A stretch of DNA of 5,022 bases, taken from positions 1 to 5,022 of the forward strand of contig JAJQHI010000170.1 of the NCBI GenBank assembly GCA_021199825.1. Reading direction: 5' to 3'. Positions 1 through 5,022 of the stretch are shown in pieces. Under the pieces are notes generated by a model that worked only from the letters and a program-made list of their open reading frames with translations, did no database searches and was not told where the DNA came from. Made by a program: the position numbers and the translations under genes. The stretch comes from Bacillota bacterium (GTDB lineage Bacteria; Bacillota; Clostridia; Oscillospirales; CAG-272). Numbering within the stretch: the first letter of the stretch is position 1; each line of letters begins with the position of its first letter.

Positions 1-463
1 TAATATAAGGGATTGTCTCGGCGAACGCCTTTTCCGCGATTCTCTGAGCCTTGGTGATATTCTCGACCTCTTCCTTGTCCTTATAAAGCCTCAAAGCCTC
101 GATGAATCTGCCGGCGGGAACGAGCTCTACGCCTTCAAGCTGTCCTTTGAGTGACTTATATCCCGCGTATGAAAGGTTTCCGTCCTCAAAGCCGAGGGAC
201 TTAACATGATTTTCAGCGCAGAGCGTCTTGAGCAGATCAGCGCGTCTTTCGCCGATTATCTCAAAGTCGCCGATAACCTTTTCACGGGCTGCCTCAATGT
301 AGCGGAAATCCGTCACAACATAGGATTTTTCCTTTGTGATAAGCACGAATCCGTCCGTAAAGGCAAATTCGGTGACATAGCGCTGATTTATCTCCGATGA
401 GATATAAAGCGCGTCATAATCGCAGCTCTTCAGCTTTGCGAGTGCTTTTTCAAGCCTTGTCAT
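1..463 (-). CDS. M24 family / Xaa-Pro aminopeptidase-like protein, N-terminal part (C-terminus off the left edge)
   Basis: The first 154 codons of a minus-strand gene are present; the rest lies beyond base 1. Reading from ATG 463-461 the protein begins MTRLEKALAKLKSCDYDALY and shows the creatinase/prolidase N-terminal domain pattern: NQRYVTEFAFTDGFVLIT at residues 26-43, TDFRYIEAA at 51-59, and LRLYKDKEEVENITKAQRIA at about 124-143, the linker that normally leads into the pita-bread catalytic fold. Family members are cytosolic two-metal peptidases that release an N-terminal residue preceding proline. The metal ligands (Asp, Asp, His, Glu, Glu) would lie off the edge, so activity cannot be judged. 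GGAGG at 472-476 sits 8 bases before the ATG, which supports this start. The gene follows the methyltransferase after 88 bases, with no convincing promoter between them, so cotranscription is likely. In many Firmicutes the similar yqhT gene precedes efp; whether efp follows here is inference. Confidence 0.88.
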   Translation of the reverse strand, partial: MTRLEKALAKLKSCDYDALYISSEINQRYVTEFAFTDGFVLITKEKSYVVTDFRYIEAAREKVIGDFEIIGERRADLLKTLCAENHVKSLGFEDGNLSYAGYKSLKGQLEGVELVPAGRFIEALRLYKDKEEVENITKAQRIAEKAFAETIPYI

Positions 464-498
464 TTGTTTTTCCTCCAAAAGTATAGAATTAGTATGGT

Positions 499-528
499 TA
501 TATAAAGCGGCGGCTGCCGCGATATATA
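499..528 (-). other. Intercistronic hairpin upstream of the peptidase gene
   Basis: The dyad is TATATA at 499-504 paired with TATATA at 523-528, a two-by-two internal mismatch, then GCGGC (507-511) paired with GCCGC (516-520) around a 4-base loop. It lies between the methyltransferase stop and the peptidase start on the minus-strand transcript. No T-run follows it in the direction of transcription, so it is not an intrinsic terminator. A role in mRNA processing, stability or differential expression is only a possibility. Confidence 0.45.
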
Positions 529-551
529 CGAAAAAAAGCAAAATCGGTTGA

Positions 552-1397
552 TTATTCGCTCGTCTTTTCGAGCACGGCGACAACCATCTTAACAAAGAAT
601 CTTTTTGTGGGCGGAAATTTCGCGAGCGGCGTCAAAAATCTGCGAAGCGGAACCTCTTTGTAGTAAATTCTGCACAGTCCCGTATTTTCACAGAGACGGT
701 TAAAACGTTTAATCGTCATATGATTGATATACGAAAAATACTCTTCCCCGTTTTCATTCTCAGAAATACGAAATTTTATGCGCTCCTCTCCGTCAGGCAC
801 CGTTTTGCACAGCTCCTTATATGCGGCAATTAGGGTCTTTTCGCTAAAGAACAAATGCACCCACGGTATGCCGATCAAATCGGACAAATGTGCGCCAAAC
901 GGATGGTCTACAGGCGGGAAATTAACATAAAGCCGCCCGCCCTTTTTCAAAACACGTTCCACCTCTAAGAGTACGCCTTCGGGATTAGATACGTGCTCCA
1001 TCGCGTCATTCATGATAACAGTATCGAAGCTTTCGCTTGGAAAACCGCTGTCAGCCGCATCCCCCGAAACGAATTCAAATTTGTCCTCACACCCAAGCTC
1101 TCGCGCAAGCTTTTCTGATTCCTCACGATATTTAGGCAAAATATCGATCCCGACAGCGTGTGACGCTCCGTGTAAAGCGTAATACATCGTCTTGCCGCCG
1201 GCTCCGCAGCCAATGTCGAGAATCACCTTGTCCGCAAACATTTCGTCAGTTGTATATCGCTCAGTGTAAAAGGCTATTGTATCCGCTCCCTTTTCGTATT
1301 CCCACTTAGCATAGCTCCCCCCTTCATTTTGGAGGTTAAAGGGATGAACCGGCAAAGGGAAAAATCGATTTAAAAACAAAAGAAGCTTAGTATGCAT
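552..1397 (-). CDS. Class I SAM-dependent methyltransferase, substrate unknown
   Basis: The 281-residue protein has a Rossmann-type methyltransferase core. Motif I, VILDIGCGAGG, is at residues 58-68 and should bind S-adenosylmethionine. GID at 83-85 gives the acidic residue expected to bind the SAM ribose. GDA at 112-114 and the motif IV-like region VIMNDAMEHV at 127-136 follow, then LKKGGRLYVNFPP at 150-162, the usual core strand. A long C-terminal part (about 163-281) carries HPFGAHLSDLIGIPWVHLFF (165-184) and a basic, aromatic tail. This resembles stand-alone methyltransferases often found near glycan or lipid genes, but nothing here fixes the substrate. There is no signal peptide; the N-terminus (LLLFLNRFFPLPV) is hydrophobic but short and could touch the membrane. 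The ATG at 1397 has GGAGGG seven bases upstream. It lies 45 bases after yqeG, so the two genes are very likely one operon. Confidence 0.85.
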   Translation of the reverse strand: MHTKLLLFLNRFFPLPVHPFNLQNEGGSYAKWEYEKGADTIAFYTERYTTDEMFADKVILDIGCGAGGKTMYYALHGASHAVGIDILPKYREESEKLARELGCEDKFEFVSGDAADSGFPSESFDTVIMNDAMEHVSNPEGVLLEVERVLKKGGRLYVNFPPVDHPFGAHLSDLIGIPWVHLFFSEKTLIAAYKELCKTVPDGEERIKFRISENENGEEYFSYINHMTIKRFNRLCENTGLCRIYYKEVPLRRFLTPLAKFPPTKRFFVKMVVAVLEKTSE

Positions 1398-1442
1398 GAG
1401 ATTCCCTCCAAACTATAAAAAGCACAGATATATCCTTATGAT

Positions 1443-1973
1443 TTATATTCCCCAAGTCGTGCGCTCAATTCCCGCGTCCTTGAGGTAGCGCTTCATAAAC
1501 GGCAGCTCAAGTGAACGCTTTGCCTTAAAAAACGGGGTTTTCTTATCCTTTATCGGCGGCACCAGAATCATGCGCACCCCTGCCCGCTTCGCGCCGCAGC
1601 AGTCAGTGAAAAGCTGATCTCCCAAGCATACCGCTTCAGTTTTTTCAACACCCAAATCTGAAATCGCCTTCAATATGTAATCAGTTTTGGGCTTGCCGCT
1701 TTTGGAATACGCGGGGAAACCGAGACGCGAGTTGAATTTTTCAACGCGCTCGGCGTTGTTGTTTGAAACAAAAGCCGCACTAACGCCGGCTTTCTCAAGA
1801 GAGGAAAGCCATGAAAGCACATTTTCCGTCGGTTCGGGGTCGTCATATGTCACAAGGGTGTTGTCAATATCGCAAATCAGGGCTGAAATCCCGTTTTCGC
1901 GACAAAAATCTGCCGTCACGTCATAAAAATGAAGAAACATGAAATCCGGTCGAAAAAGCTTATCAAAAATCAT
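1443..1973 (-). CDS. yqeG: YqeG family HAD-superfamily (subfamily IIIA) phosphatase
   Basis: The 176-residue protein has all four HAD motifs: DIDNT at 35-39 (D35 the expected nucleophile, D37 the acid/base), FVSNNN at 68-73 with S70, K94 within SGKPKTD, and GDQLFTD at 118-124 with D119 and D124. The N-terminus MIFDKLFRPDF matches the MLKKFFLPDEF-type start of Bacillus YqeG, and the length is close to the family's usual 170-odd residues. The family is widespread in Firmicutes; phosphatase activity is expected but the physiological substrate is not settled. It is the first gene of the minus-strand cluster. The start at ATG 1973 is favoured by homology and because an in-frame TAG lies one codon further upstream. 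The only strong Shine-Dalgarno (GAGGGGAGG, 1991-1999) is 17 bases away, which is unusually far. The alternative ATG at 1940 has no Shine-Dalgarno and would remove conserved residues. Confidence 0.92.
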   Translation of the reverse strand: MIFDKLFRPDFMFLHFYDVTADFCRENGISALICDIDNTLVTYDDPEPTENVLSWLSSLEKAGVSAAFVSNNNAERVEKFNSRLGFPAYSKSGKPKTDYILKAISDLGVEKTEAVCLGDQLFTDCCGAKRAGVRMILVPPIKDKKTPFFKAKRSLELPFMKRYLKDAGIERTTWGI

Positions 1974-1990
1974 AGACTAAACGGCAAAAA

Positions 1991-1999
1991 CCTCCCCTC
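1991..1999 (-). promoter_or_regulatory. Shine-Dalgarno of yqeG at unusual distance
   Basis: The minus strand reads GAGGGGAGG here, ending 17 bases before the yqeG ATG at 1973; 5-9 bases is usual. A second purine-rich run, GAGGGGG, lies just upstream at about 2005-2011. No in-frame start codon lies nearer, because of the TAG codon at 1978-1976. Confidence 0.6.
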
Positions 2000-2023
2000 A
2001 GTGTCCCCCTCAAAGGCAGTATT

Positions 2024-2052
2024 ATTCTATCACGGTTTTTTTGCCGTGTCAA
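2024..2052 (-). promoter_or_regulatory. Sigma-A promoter for the yqeG cluster
   Basis: On the minus strand the -35 box is TTGACA (2052-2047), a perfect consensus. It is followed by a 17-base spacer and the -10 box TAGAAT (2029-2024), with a TG one base before it (extended -10). Transcription should begin near 2017, giving a leader of about 44 bases before yqeG. The spacer carries a CACGG/CCGTG dyad (2031-2048) that touches the -35 box and could be an operator. Confidence 0.85.
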
Positions 2053-2061
2053 TAGCGAGAC

Positions 2062-2108
2062 ATTACCTGAGTTATGATTTTTATGTGAAGCTCCGGGCTC
2101 AAGGTAAT
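2062..2108. repeat. Imperfect inverted repeat between the divergent promoters
   Basis: ATTACCTGAG (2062-2071) is matched on the opposite strand by CTCAAGGTAAT (2098-2108) with one inserted base, separated by 26 bases. It lies just upstream of the yqeG -35 box and in neither predicted transcript, so a protein-binding site is more plausible than an mRNA structure. Confidence 0.4.
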
Positions 2109-2109
2109 A

Positions 2110-2141
2110 CGAAAAACTCGCTGCAGCGCTCTGATTTTTCG
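2110..2141. repeat. Nested dyad upstream of the antiporter promoter
   Basis: CGAAAAA (2110-2116) and TTTTTCG (2135-2141) are perfect 7-base arms enclosing the 10-base palindrome CGCTGCAGCG (2119-2128), which is off-centre by two bases. It ends 12 bases before the antiporter -35 box. It is not placed to terminate any predicted transcript, so it is listed as a possible regulator site. Together with the inverted repeat at 2062-2108, it accounts for most of the space between the two divergent promoters. Confidence 0.4.
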
Positions 2142-2153
2142 TCATTTTATATG

Positions 2154-2182
2154 TTGAGTTTCCCGTGCGTTTGTGATAAAAT
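2154..2182 (+). promoter_or_regulatory. Sigma-A promoter for the cation:proton antiporter gene
   Basis: The -35 box TTGAGT (2154-2159), a 17-base spacer and the -10 box TAAAAT (2177-2182) match the sigma-A consensus well. TG at 2174-2175 makes it an extended -10 promoter. Transcription should start near 2189, leaving a leader of about 105 bases before the ATG at 2294. Confidence 0.8.
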
Positions 2183-2188
2183 ATTTCT

Positions 2189-2203
2189 CCGCGAGGATCG
2201 CGG
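2189..2203 (+). other. Hairpin at the 5' end of the antiporter mRNA
   Basis: CCGCGA (2189-2194) pairs perfectly with TCGCGG (2198-2203) around a GGA loop, at or within a base or two of the predicted transcription start. Hairpins at the extreme 5' end often protect mRNAs from decay. This role is inferred from position only. Confidence 0.45.
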
Positions 2204-2211
2204 TGCATTCA

Positions 2212-2223
2212 CGCATTCAAAGC
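2212..2223 (+). repeat. 12-base leader repeat matching the terminator arm
   Basis: CGCATTCAAAGC in the antiporter leader is identical to the 3' arm of the terminator hairpin (3615-3626). It is therefore the reverse complement of its 5' arm (3591-3602). GCATTCA is also duplicated in tandem in the leader (2205-2211 and 2213-2219, 8-base period). Confidence 0.7.
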
Positions 2224-2293
2224 GCGCTATACACATGGCGGTCTTTCGGAAAAAAATATTTGATTGATTCAATTTTTAAGAAAGTGTGGTATT

Positions 2294-3583
2294 ATGACTA
2301 CAACGTATCTGATTACACTCGCTGTTGCGGTTCTGGCAGGGCTGTTTGTCTCGCGCCCGGCTAAAAAGCTGCAGCTTCCCGCGGTTACCGCGTACCTTAT
2401 CGCCGGCATACTGATAGGTCCGTACGCTTTGGGAGCGCTCGGAATTGACGGACTTGGCTTTACCTCATCCGAGTTCATCGACAGCCTTGATATTCTCTCC
2501 GACTGCGCGCTCGGCTTCATCGCGTTTGCGATAGGAAACGAATTTCGCCTCTCACAGCTCAAAAAGACGGGCAGGCAGGCAACTGTTATCGGAATAGCTC
2601 AGGCTATGATGGCGGCGCTGCTTGTTGACATTGTGCTTATTATCGTGCATTTTATAATGCCCGACAAGCTTTCTCTGCCGTCCGCTATTGTGCTTGGCGC
2701 AATCGCCACCGCCACGGCGCCCGCAGCAACCCTCATGGTTGTCCGCCAATATAAGGCACATGGACCGCTCACTGACCTGCTTTTGCCGATTGTAGCGCTT
2801 GACGATGCCGTAGGACTTATAGTTTTCGCCGTATCAATCGGAATTGCAAAGGCGATTGACAGCGGCACGGTTGACGTGATTTCAATCATTGTAAACCCAC
2901 TCGTTGAAATAATAGCGTCCCTGATTCTGGGCTCCGTTATGGGCGCGCTTCTTACATTTGTGGAAAGATTCTTTCACTCACGCTCAAAGAGAATGTCAAT
3001 GTGCATTGCGTTTGTGTTTTTGACAGTCGGTCTTTCGATGCTTGAATTTGAAATAGGTCCCGTATCGCTTGGATTCTCCTCGCTTCTCGTCTGCATGATG
3101 CTGGGCACCGTATTTTGCAACATGTGCGACTACTCGGAGGAGCTTATGGAGCGCACGGACGGCTGGACTACGCCGCTTTTCATATTCTTCTTTGTAATCT
3201 CAGGCGCGAGCCTTGACTTTTCGGTATTCAGTGACGTTACAATAATACTTATAGGCATTATCTTTATTCTGACGCGCGCCGTGGGCAAAATCAGCGGAAC
3301 ATTCCTTTCCGCGAAAGCGGTCGGATGCAGCCCCGATATTTGCAAGTATCTCGGAATAACTCTCCTTCCTCAGGCAGGCGTCGCACTTGGAATGACAATT
3401 ACGGCGCAGGAGTCCTTAGGCGCAGACGACGCTTCCCTGATCCGCAGCATTGTGCTGTTCTCAATTCTTATCCTTGAGCTTGTCGGACCTATGCTAACAA
3501 AGATGTCGCTTTTGAAGGTCGGAGAGATTGAGCCTGACAAGAAAACGAGCGCCAGAGGCGTAACATCCGGCAGCCGCAAATAA
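2294..3583 (+). CDS. CPA2-type cation:proton antiporter (Na+/H+ exchanger family membrane protein)
   Basis: The 429-residue, very hydrophobic protein has about 12-13 membrane segments. KKLQLPAVTAYLIAGILIGP (24-43) is the family's N-terminal signature. TATAPA (139-144) corresponds to the unwound helix of the ion site, and LDDAVGLIVFA (169-179) supplies the Asp pair D170-D171, the DD motif of electrogenic CPA2/NapA-like exchangers. R328 and K332 lie where family members carry a conserved basic residue, and LLPQAGVALGM (357-367) is a late conserved helix. It should exchange Na+ or K+ for protons across the cytoplasmic membrane; the ion is not deducible. The protein stops after a short charged tail (about 405-429) with no RCK/TrkA nucleotide-binding domain, unlike Kef channels. 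The ATG at 2294 is preferred because the hydrophobic helix begins there. TTG 2264 would add ten residues, and a stop directly precedes it. Neither start has a strong Shine-Dalgarno. The gene is monocistronic between its own promoter and terminator. Confidence 0.9.
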   Translation: MTTTYLITLAVAVLAGLFVSRPAKKLQLPAVTAYLIAGILIGPYALGALGIDGLGFTSSEFIDSLDILSDCALGFIAFAIGNEFRLSQLKKTGRQATVIGIAQAMMAALLVDIVLIIVHFIMPDKLSLPSAIVLGAIATATAPAATLMVVRQYKAHGPLTDLLLPIVALDDAVGLIVFAVSIGIAKAIDSGTVDVISIIVNPLVEIIASLILGSVMGALLTFVERFFHSRSKRMSMCIAFVFLTVGLSMLEFEIGPVSLGFSSLLVCMMLGTVFCNMCDYSEELMERTDGWTTPLFIFFFVISGASLDFSVFSDVTIILIGIIFILTRAVGKISGTFLSAKAVGCSPDICKYLGITLLPQAGVALGMTITAQESLGADDASLIRSIVLFSILILELVGPMLTKMSLLKVGEIEPDKKTSARGVTSGSRK

Positions 3584-3590
3584 AAAAATC

Positions 3591-3639
3591 GCTTTGAATG
3601 CGGGCAAAAAGCCGCGCATTCAAAGCTTTTTTTATTTTT
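3591..3639. terminator. Bidirectional intrinsic terminator between the antiporter gene and ychF
   Basis: GCTTTGAATGCG (3591-3602) pairs perfectly with CGCATTCAAAGC (3615-3626). The stem continues as GGC/GCC around an AAAAA loop, with a single bulged G at 3614. TTTTTTTATTTTT follows at 3627-3639 for plus-strand transcripts. AAAAAAA at 3582-3588 gives the T-run for minus-strand transcripts from ychF. It begins just after the antiporter stop. Confidence 0.92.
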
Positions 3640-3645
3640 AACGTA

Positions 3646-3668
3646 CTTGGCACGTGCCAAGGCACGTG
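3646..3668. repeat. Overlapping CACGTG palindromes
   Basis: CTTGGCACGTGCCAAG (3646-3661) is a perfect 16-base palindrome. It overlaps a second inverted repeat, CACGTGCC-AA-GGCACGTG (3651-3668). GGCACGTG therefore occurs twice with a 12-base period (3649-3656 and 3661-3668). The cluster lies in the ychF 3' untranslated region, seven bases after its stop codon and before the terminator. Confidence 0.75.
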
Positions 3669-3675
3669 TAATGTC

Positions 3676-4770
3676 CTACACGTTGAATCGGAAAAGCACA
3701 ACGTCTCCGTCCTGCATAACGTAATCCTTGCCCTCGGAGCGAACAAGACCTTTTTCCTTTGCGGCATTCATGCTTCCGCATTCGTGAAGGGCTTCATACG
3801 AGACGATTTCTGCGCGTATAAATCCGCGCTCAAAGTCGCTGTGAATCTTCCCCGCTGCCTGCGGTGCCTTGGTTCCCCGCTTTATTGTCCAAGCGCGCAC
3901 CTCCTTGGGACCCGCCGTCAAATAGCTGATAAGACCGAGCAGACTGTAGCTTTTCTGTATAAGCACCTCAAGACCTGAGTGTGCAATGCCCATATCCTCA
4001 AGGAACATCTGCCTGTCCTCGCTGTCAAGCCCGGCAATCTCAGCCTCGATTCCGGCGCATACGGGGATAATCTCAGATTTTTCGGAGGCGGCAAGAGCAG
4101 AAAGCTTTATATAGTGTTCATTTTCCTCATATCCGCCGCCTATGTCATCCTCTCCGATGTTGGCAGCGTATATTACCGGCTTCATCGTCAAAAGGTTCAC
4201 CGTGTCAAGCACCGCTTTCTCATCGTCAGTCAACTCAACCGCACGTGCGGTTTTTCCGCTTGAAAGCTCCGATATGACGCGCTCCAGAAGCTCCGCCTCA
4301 GCCTCAAGTGTTTTGTCTCCCTTAGCCTGCTTTTTGGTGCGGTCAAGCTTATGCTCAAGCGTTTCAATGTCGGAGAGAATCAATTCCATATTGATTATCT
4401 CAACGTCCCTGACAGGGTCAACCGTTCCCTCCACATGAACGATGTCTCCGCCCTCAAAGCAGCGCACAACATGAATAAGCGCGTCCGTTTCGCGGATATG
4501 AGAGAGAAATTTGTTTCCAAGCCCCTCCCCTTGGGACGCGCCCTTCACGAGCCCCGCGATATCAACAAATTCAATTGTCGCGGGTGTGTAAAGCGTCGGG
4601 TTATATATGCCCGCCAGCCAATCAAGGCGAGAGTCGGGCACAGGCACGACTCCCACATTCGGCTCTATTGTGCAAAAAGGATAATTTGCGGACTCCGCAC
4701 CTCCCGATGTAAGCGCATTAAACAACGTGCTTTTTCCAACGTTAGGCAATCCGATGATACCAAGCTTCAT
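3676..4770 (-). CDS. ychF: Redox/ribosome-associated ATPase YchF (Obg-like, OLA1 family)
   Basis: The 364-residue protein is full length for this nearly universal TRAFAC-class P-loop protein. The Walker A/G1 motif GLPNVGKS is at residues 7-14, PFCTIEPNVG (31-40) covers switch I, and DIAGLVKGAS (70-79) is G3. The G4 position reads NIGE (204-207), the NxxE form that in YchF replaces NKxD and shifts preference from GTP to ATP. A helical, charged region (about 128-185) should form the coiled-coil insertion, and the last 84 residues form the TGS domain. C33 corresponds to Cys35 of the E. coli protein. Family members bind ribosomes and affect translation and stress responses. The start at ATG 4770 gives the canonical MKLGIIGLPN, with AAAGGAA about 10 bases upstream. 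An upstream ATG at 4863 would add a 31-residue extension absent from the family, and lies within the predicted leader. The gene is convergent with the antiporter and has its own promoter. Confidence 0.97.
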   Translation of the reverse strand: MKLGIIGLPNVGKSTLFNALTSGGAESANYPFCTIEPNVGVVPVPDSRLDWLAGIYNPTLYTPATIEFVDIAGLVKGASQGEGLGNKFLSHIRETDALIHVVRCFEGGDIVHVEGTVDPVRDVEIINMELILSDIETLEHKLDRTKKQAKGDKTLEAEAELLERVISELSSGKTARAVELTDDEKAVLDTVNLLTMKPVIYAANIGEDDIGGGYEENEHYIKLSALAASEKSEIIPVCAGIEAEIAGLDSEDRQMFLEDMGIAHSGLEVLIQKSYSLLGLISYLTAGPKEVRAWTIKRGTKAPQAAGKIHSDFERGFIRAEIVSYEALHECGSMNAAKEKGLVRSEGKDYVMQDGDVVLFRFNV

Positions 4771-4877
4771 TTTTATTCGATTCCTTTCGATACAAATAAT
4801 CAATATGCGATAAAAAGCGGGATAAAATCGTTTTTCACAGAAAAAACAGATTTCGAACATCACGCCCTCAAAGTAAT

Positions 4878-4906
4878 ATTATAAATTATAATCAGCGAAC
4901 GTGCAA
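4878..4906 (-). promoter_or_regulatory. Sigma-A promoter for ychF
   Basis: On the minus strand the -35 box TTGCAC (4906-4901), a 17-base spacer and a perfect -10 box TATAAT (4883-4878) are present. Transcription should start near 4871, giving an approximately 100-base leader before ATG 4770. I see no riboswitch or terminator-like fold in that leader. Confidence 0.82.
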
Positions 4907-4986
4907 GTTAATTTTTATTGAATTATTTCTTGTACTGCGAAATTCACACGGTGTGCAACTTTTATTCGTTTCCGTTCGAAAAATCC

Positions 4987-5015
4987 TTTACTTTTTGTTC
5001 GAGCTGTGCTATAAT
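4987..5015 (+). promoter_or_regulatory. Promoter for a plus-strand gene beyond the right edge
   Basis: TTTACT (4987-4992), a 17-base spacer and TATAAT (5010-5015) preceded by TG at 5007-5008 form a good extended -10 promoter. Transcription would begin at about 5021-5022, so its gene is outside the window. The bases between this promoter and that of ychF (4907-4986) hold a short CACAC/GTGTG dyad (about 4947-4955) and no gene. Confidence 0.72.
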
Positions 5016-5022
5016 AAGAATG

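Noticed and set aside
464..490. Separate promoter for the peptidase gene (TATACT before its Shine-Dalgarno)
   Set aside because: It has no -35 match at proper spacing and would place the transcription start inside the ribosome binding site.
1963..2267. Small open frames in the divergent region (1963-2208 minus, 1929-2267 plus)
   Set aside because: They overlap both promoters and yqeG, have no ribosome binding sites, and their compositions do not look like real proteins.
2264..2293. TTG start adding ten residues to the antiporter
   Set aside because: There is no Shine-Dalgarno, and the family N-terminus begins with the hydrophobic helix at ATG 2294. It cannot be fully excluded.
2189..2293. 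c-di-AMP, sodium or lithium riboswitch upstream of the antiporter
   Set aside because: The leader is short and I could not match a known conserved core; only the simple +1 hairpin is clear.
4771..4863. N-terminal extension of YchF starting at ATG 4863
   Set aside because: The canonical MKLGIIGLPNVGKS start is at 4770 with its own Shine-Dalgarno, and the extension lies in the predicted leader with no family counterpart.
3598..4884. Long open frames on the plus strand opposite ychF (3598-3978, 3979-4263, 4351-4884)
   Set aside because: They are antisense shadows of a strongly conserved gene, all in one frame, with no recognisable domains or start signals.
4852..5004. SOS (LexA) boxes suggested by several CGAAC and GTTCG half-sites
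   Set aside because: No pair has the required CGAAC-N4-GTTCG arrangement.

Overview
The window looks like a piece of chromosome from a low-to-moderate GC Firmicute, most likely a gut-type Clostridia member. Three things suggest this: strong GGAGG-type ribosome binding sites, canonical sigma-A promoters with extended -10 elements, and a YqeG-family HAD phosphatase in the same cluster as an aminopeptidase P-like gene. The assignment is inference, because no rRNA or other phylogenetic marker is present. No phage, IS, CRISPR or tRNA signature was seen.

Layout. Bases 1-1973 hold a minus-strand cluster read right to left: yqeG (1443-1973), a class I SAM-dependent methyltransferase (552-1397), and the N-terminal 154 codons of an M24/Xaa-Pro aminopeptidase-like gene (1-463) that runs off the left edge. 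A near-consensus promoter at 2024-2052 drives the cluster. The 320-base gap at 1974-2293 is divergent. It also carries a promoter for a plus-strand CPA2-type cation:proton antiporter (2294-3583), and between the two promoters lie several inverted repeats. A bidirectional hairpin terminator (3591-3639) separates the antiporter from the convergent ychF gene (3676-4770, minus strand), and a cluster of overlapping CACGTG palindromes sits next to it. The right edge (4771-5022) is a second divergent region, with a minus-strand promoter for ychF and a plus-strand promoter for a gene beyond the window.

Function. The genes are housekeeping or membrane-physiology genes: peptide turnover, an unknown methylation, a conserved HAD phosphatase, ion/proton exchange, and the translation-associated ATPase YchF. 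I see no convincing new multi-gene system. The interest is in non-coding structure. The antiporter leader contains a 12-base sequence that is exactly repeated, and complemented, in its own terminator. The antiporter also lacks a strong Shine-Dalgarno. Dyads crowd the divergent promoter region, and yqeG has an unusually long spacing between its Shine-Dalgarno and start codon.
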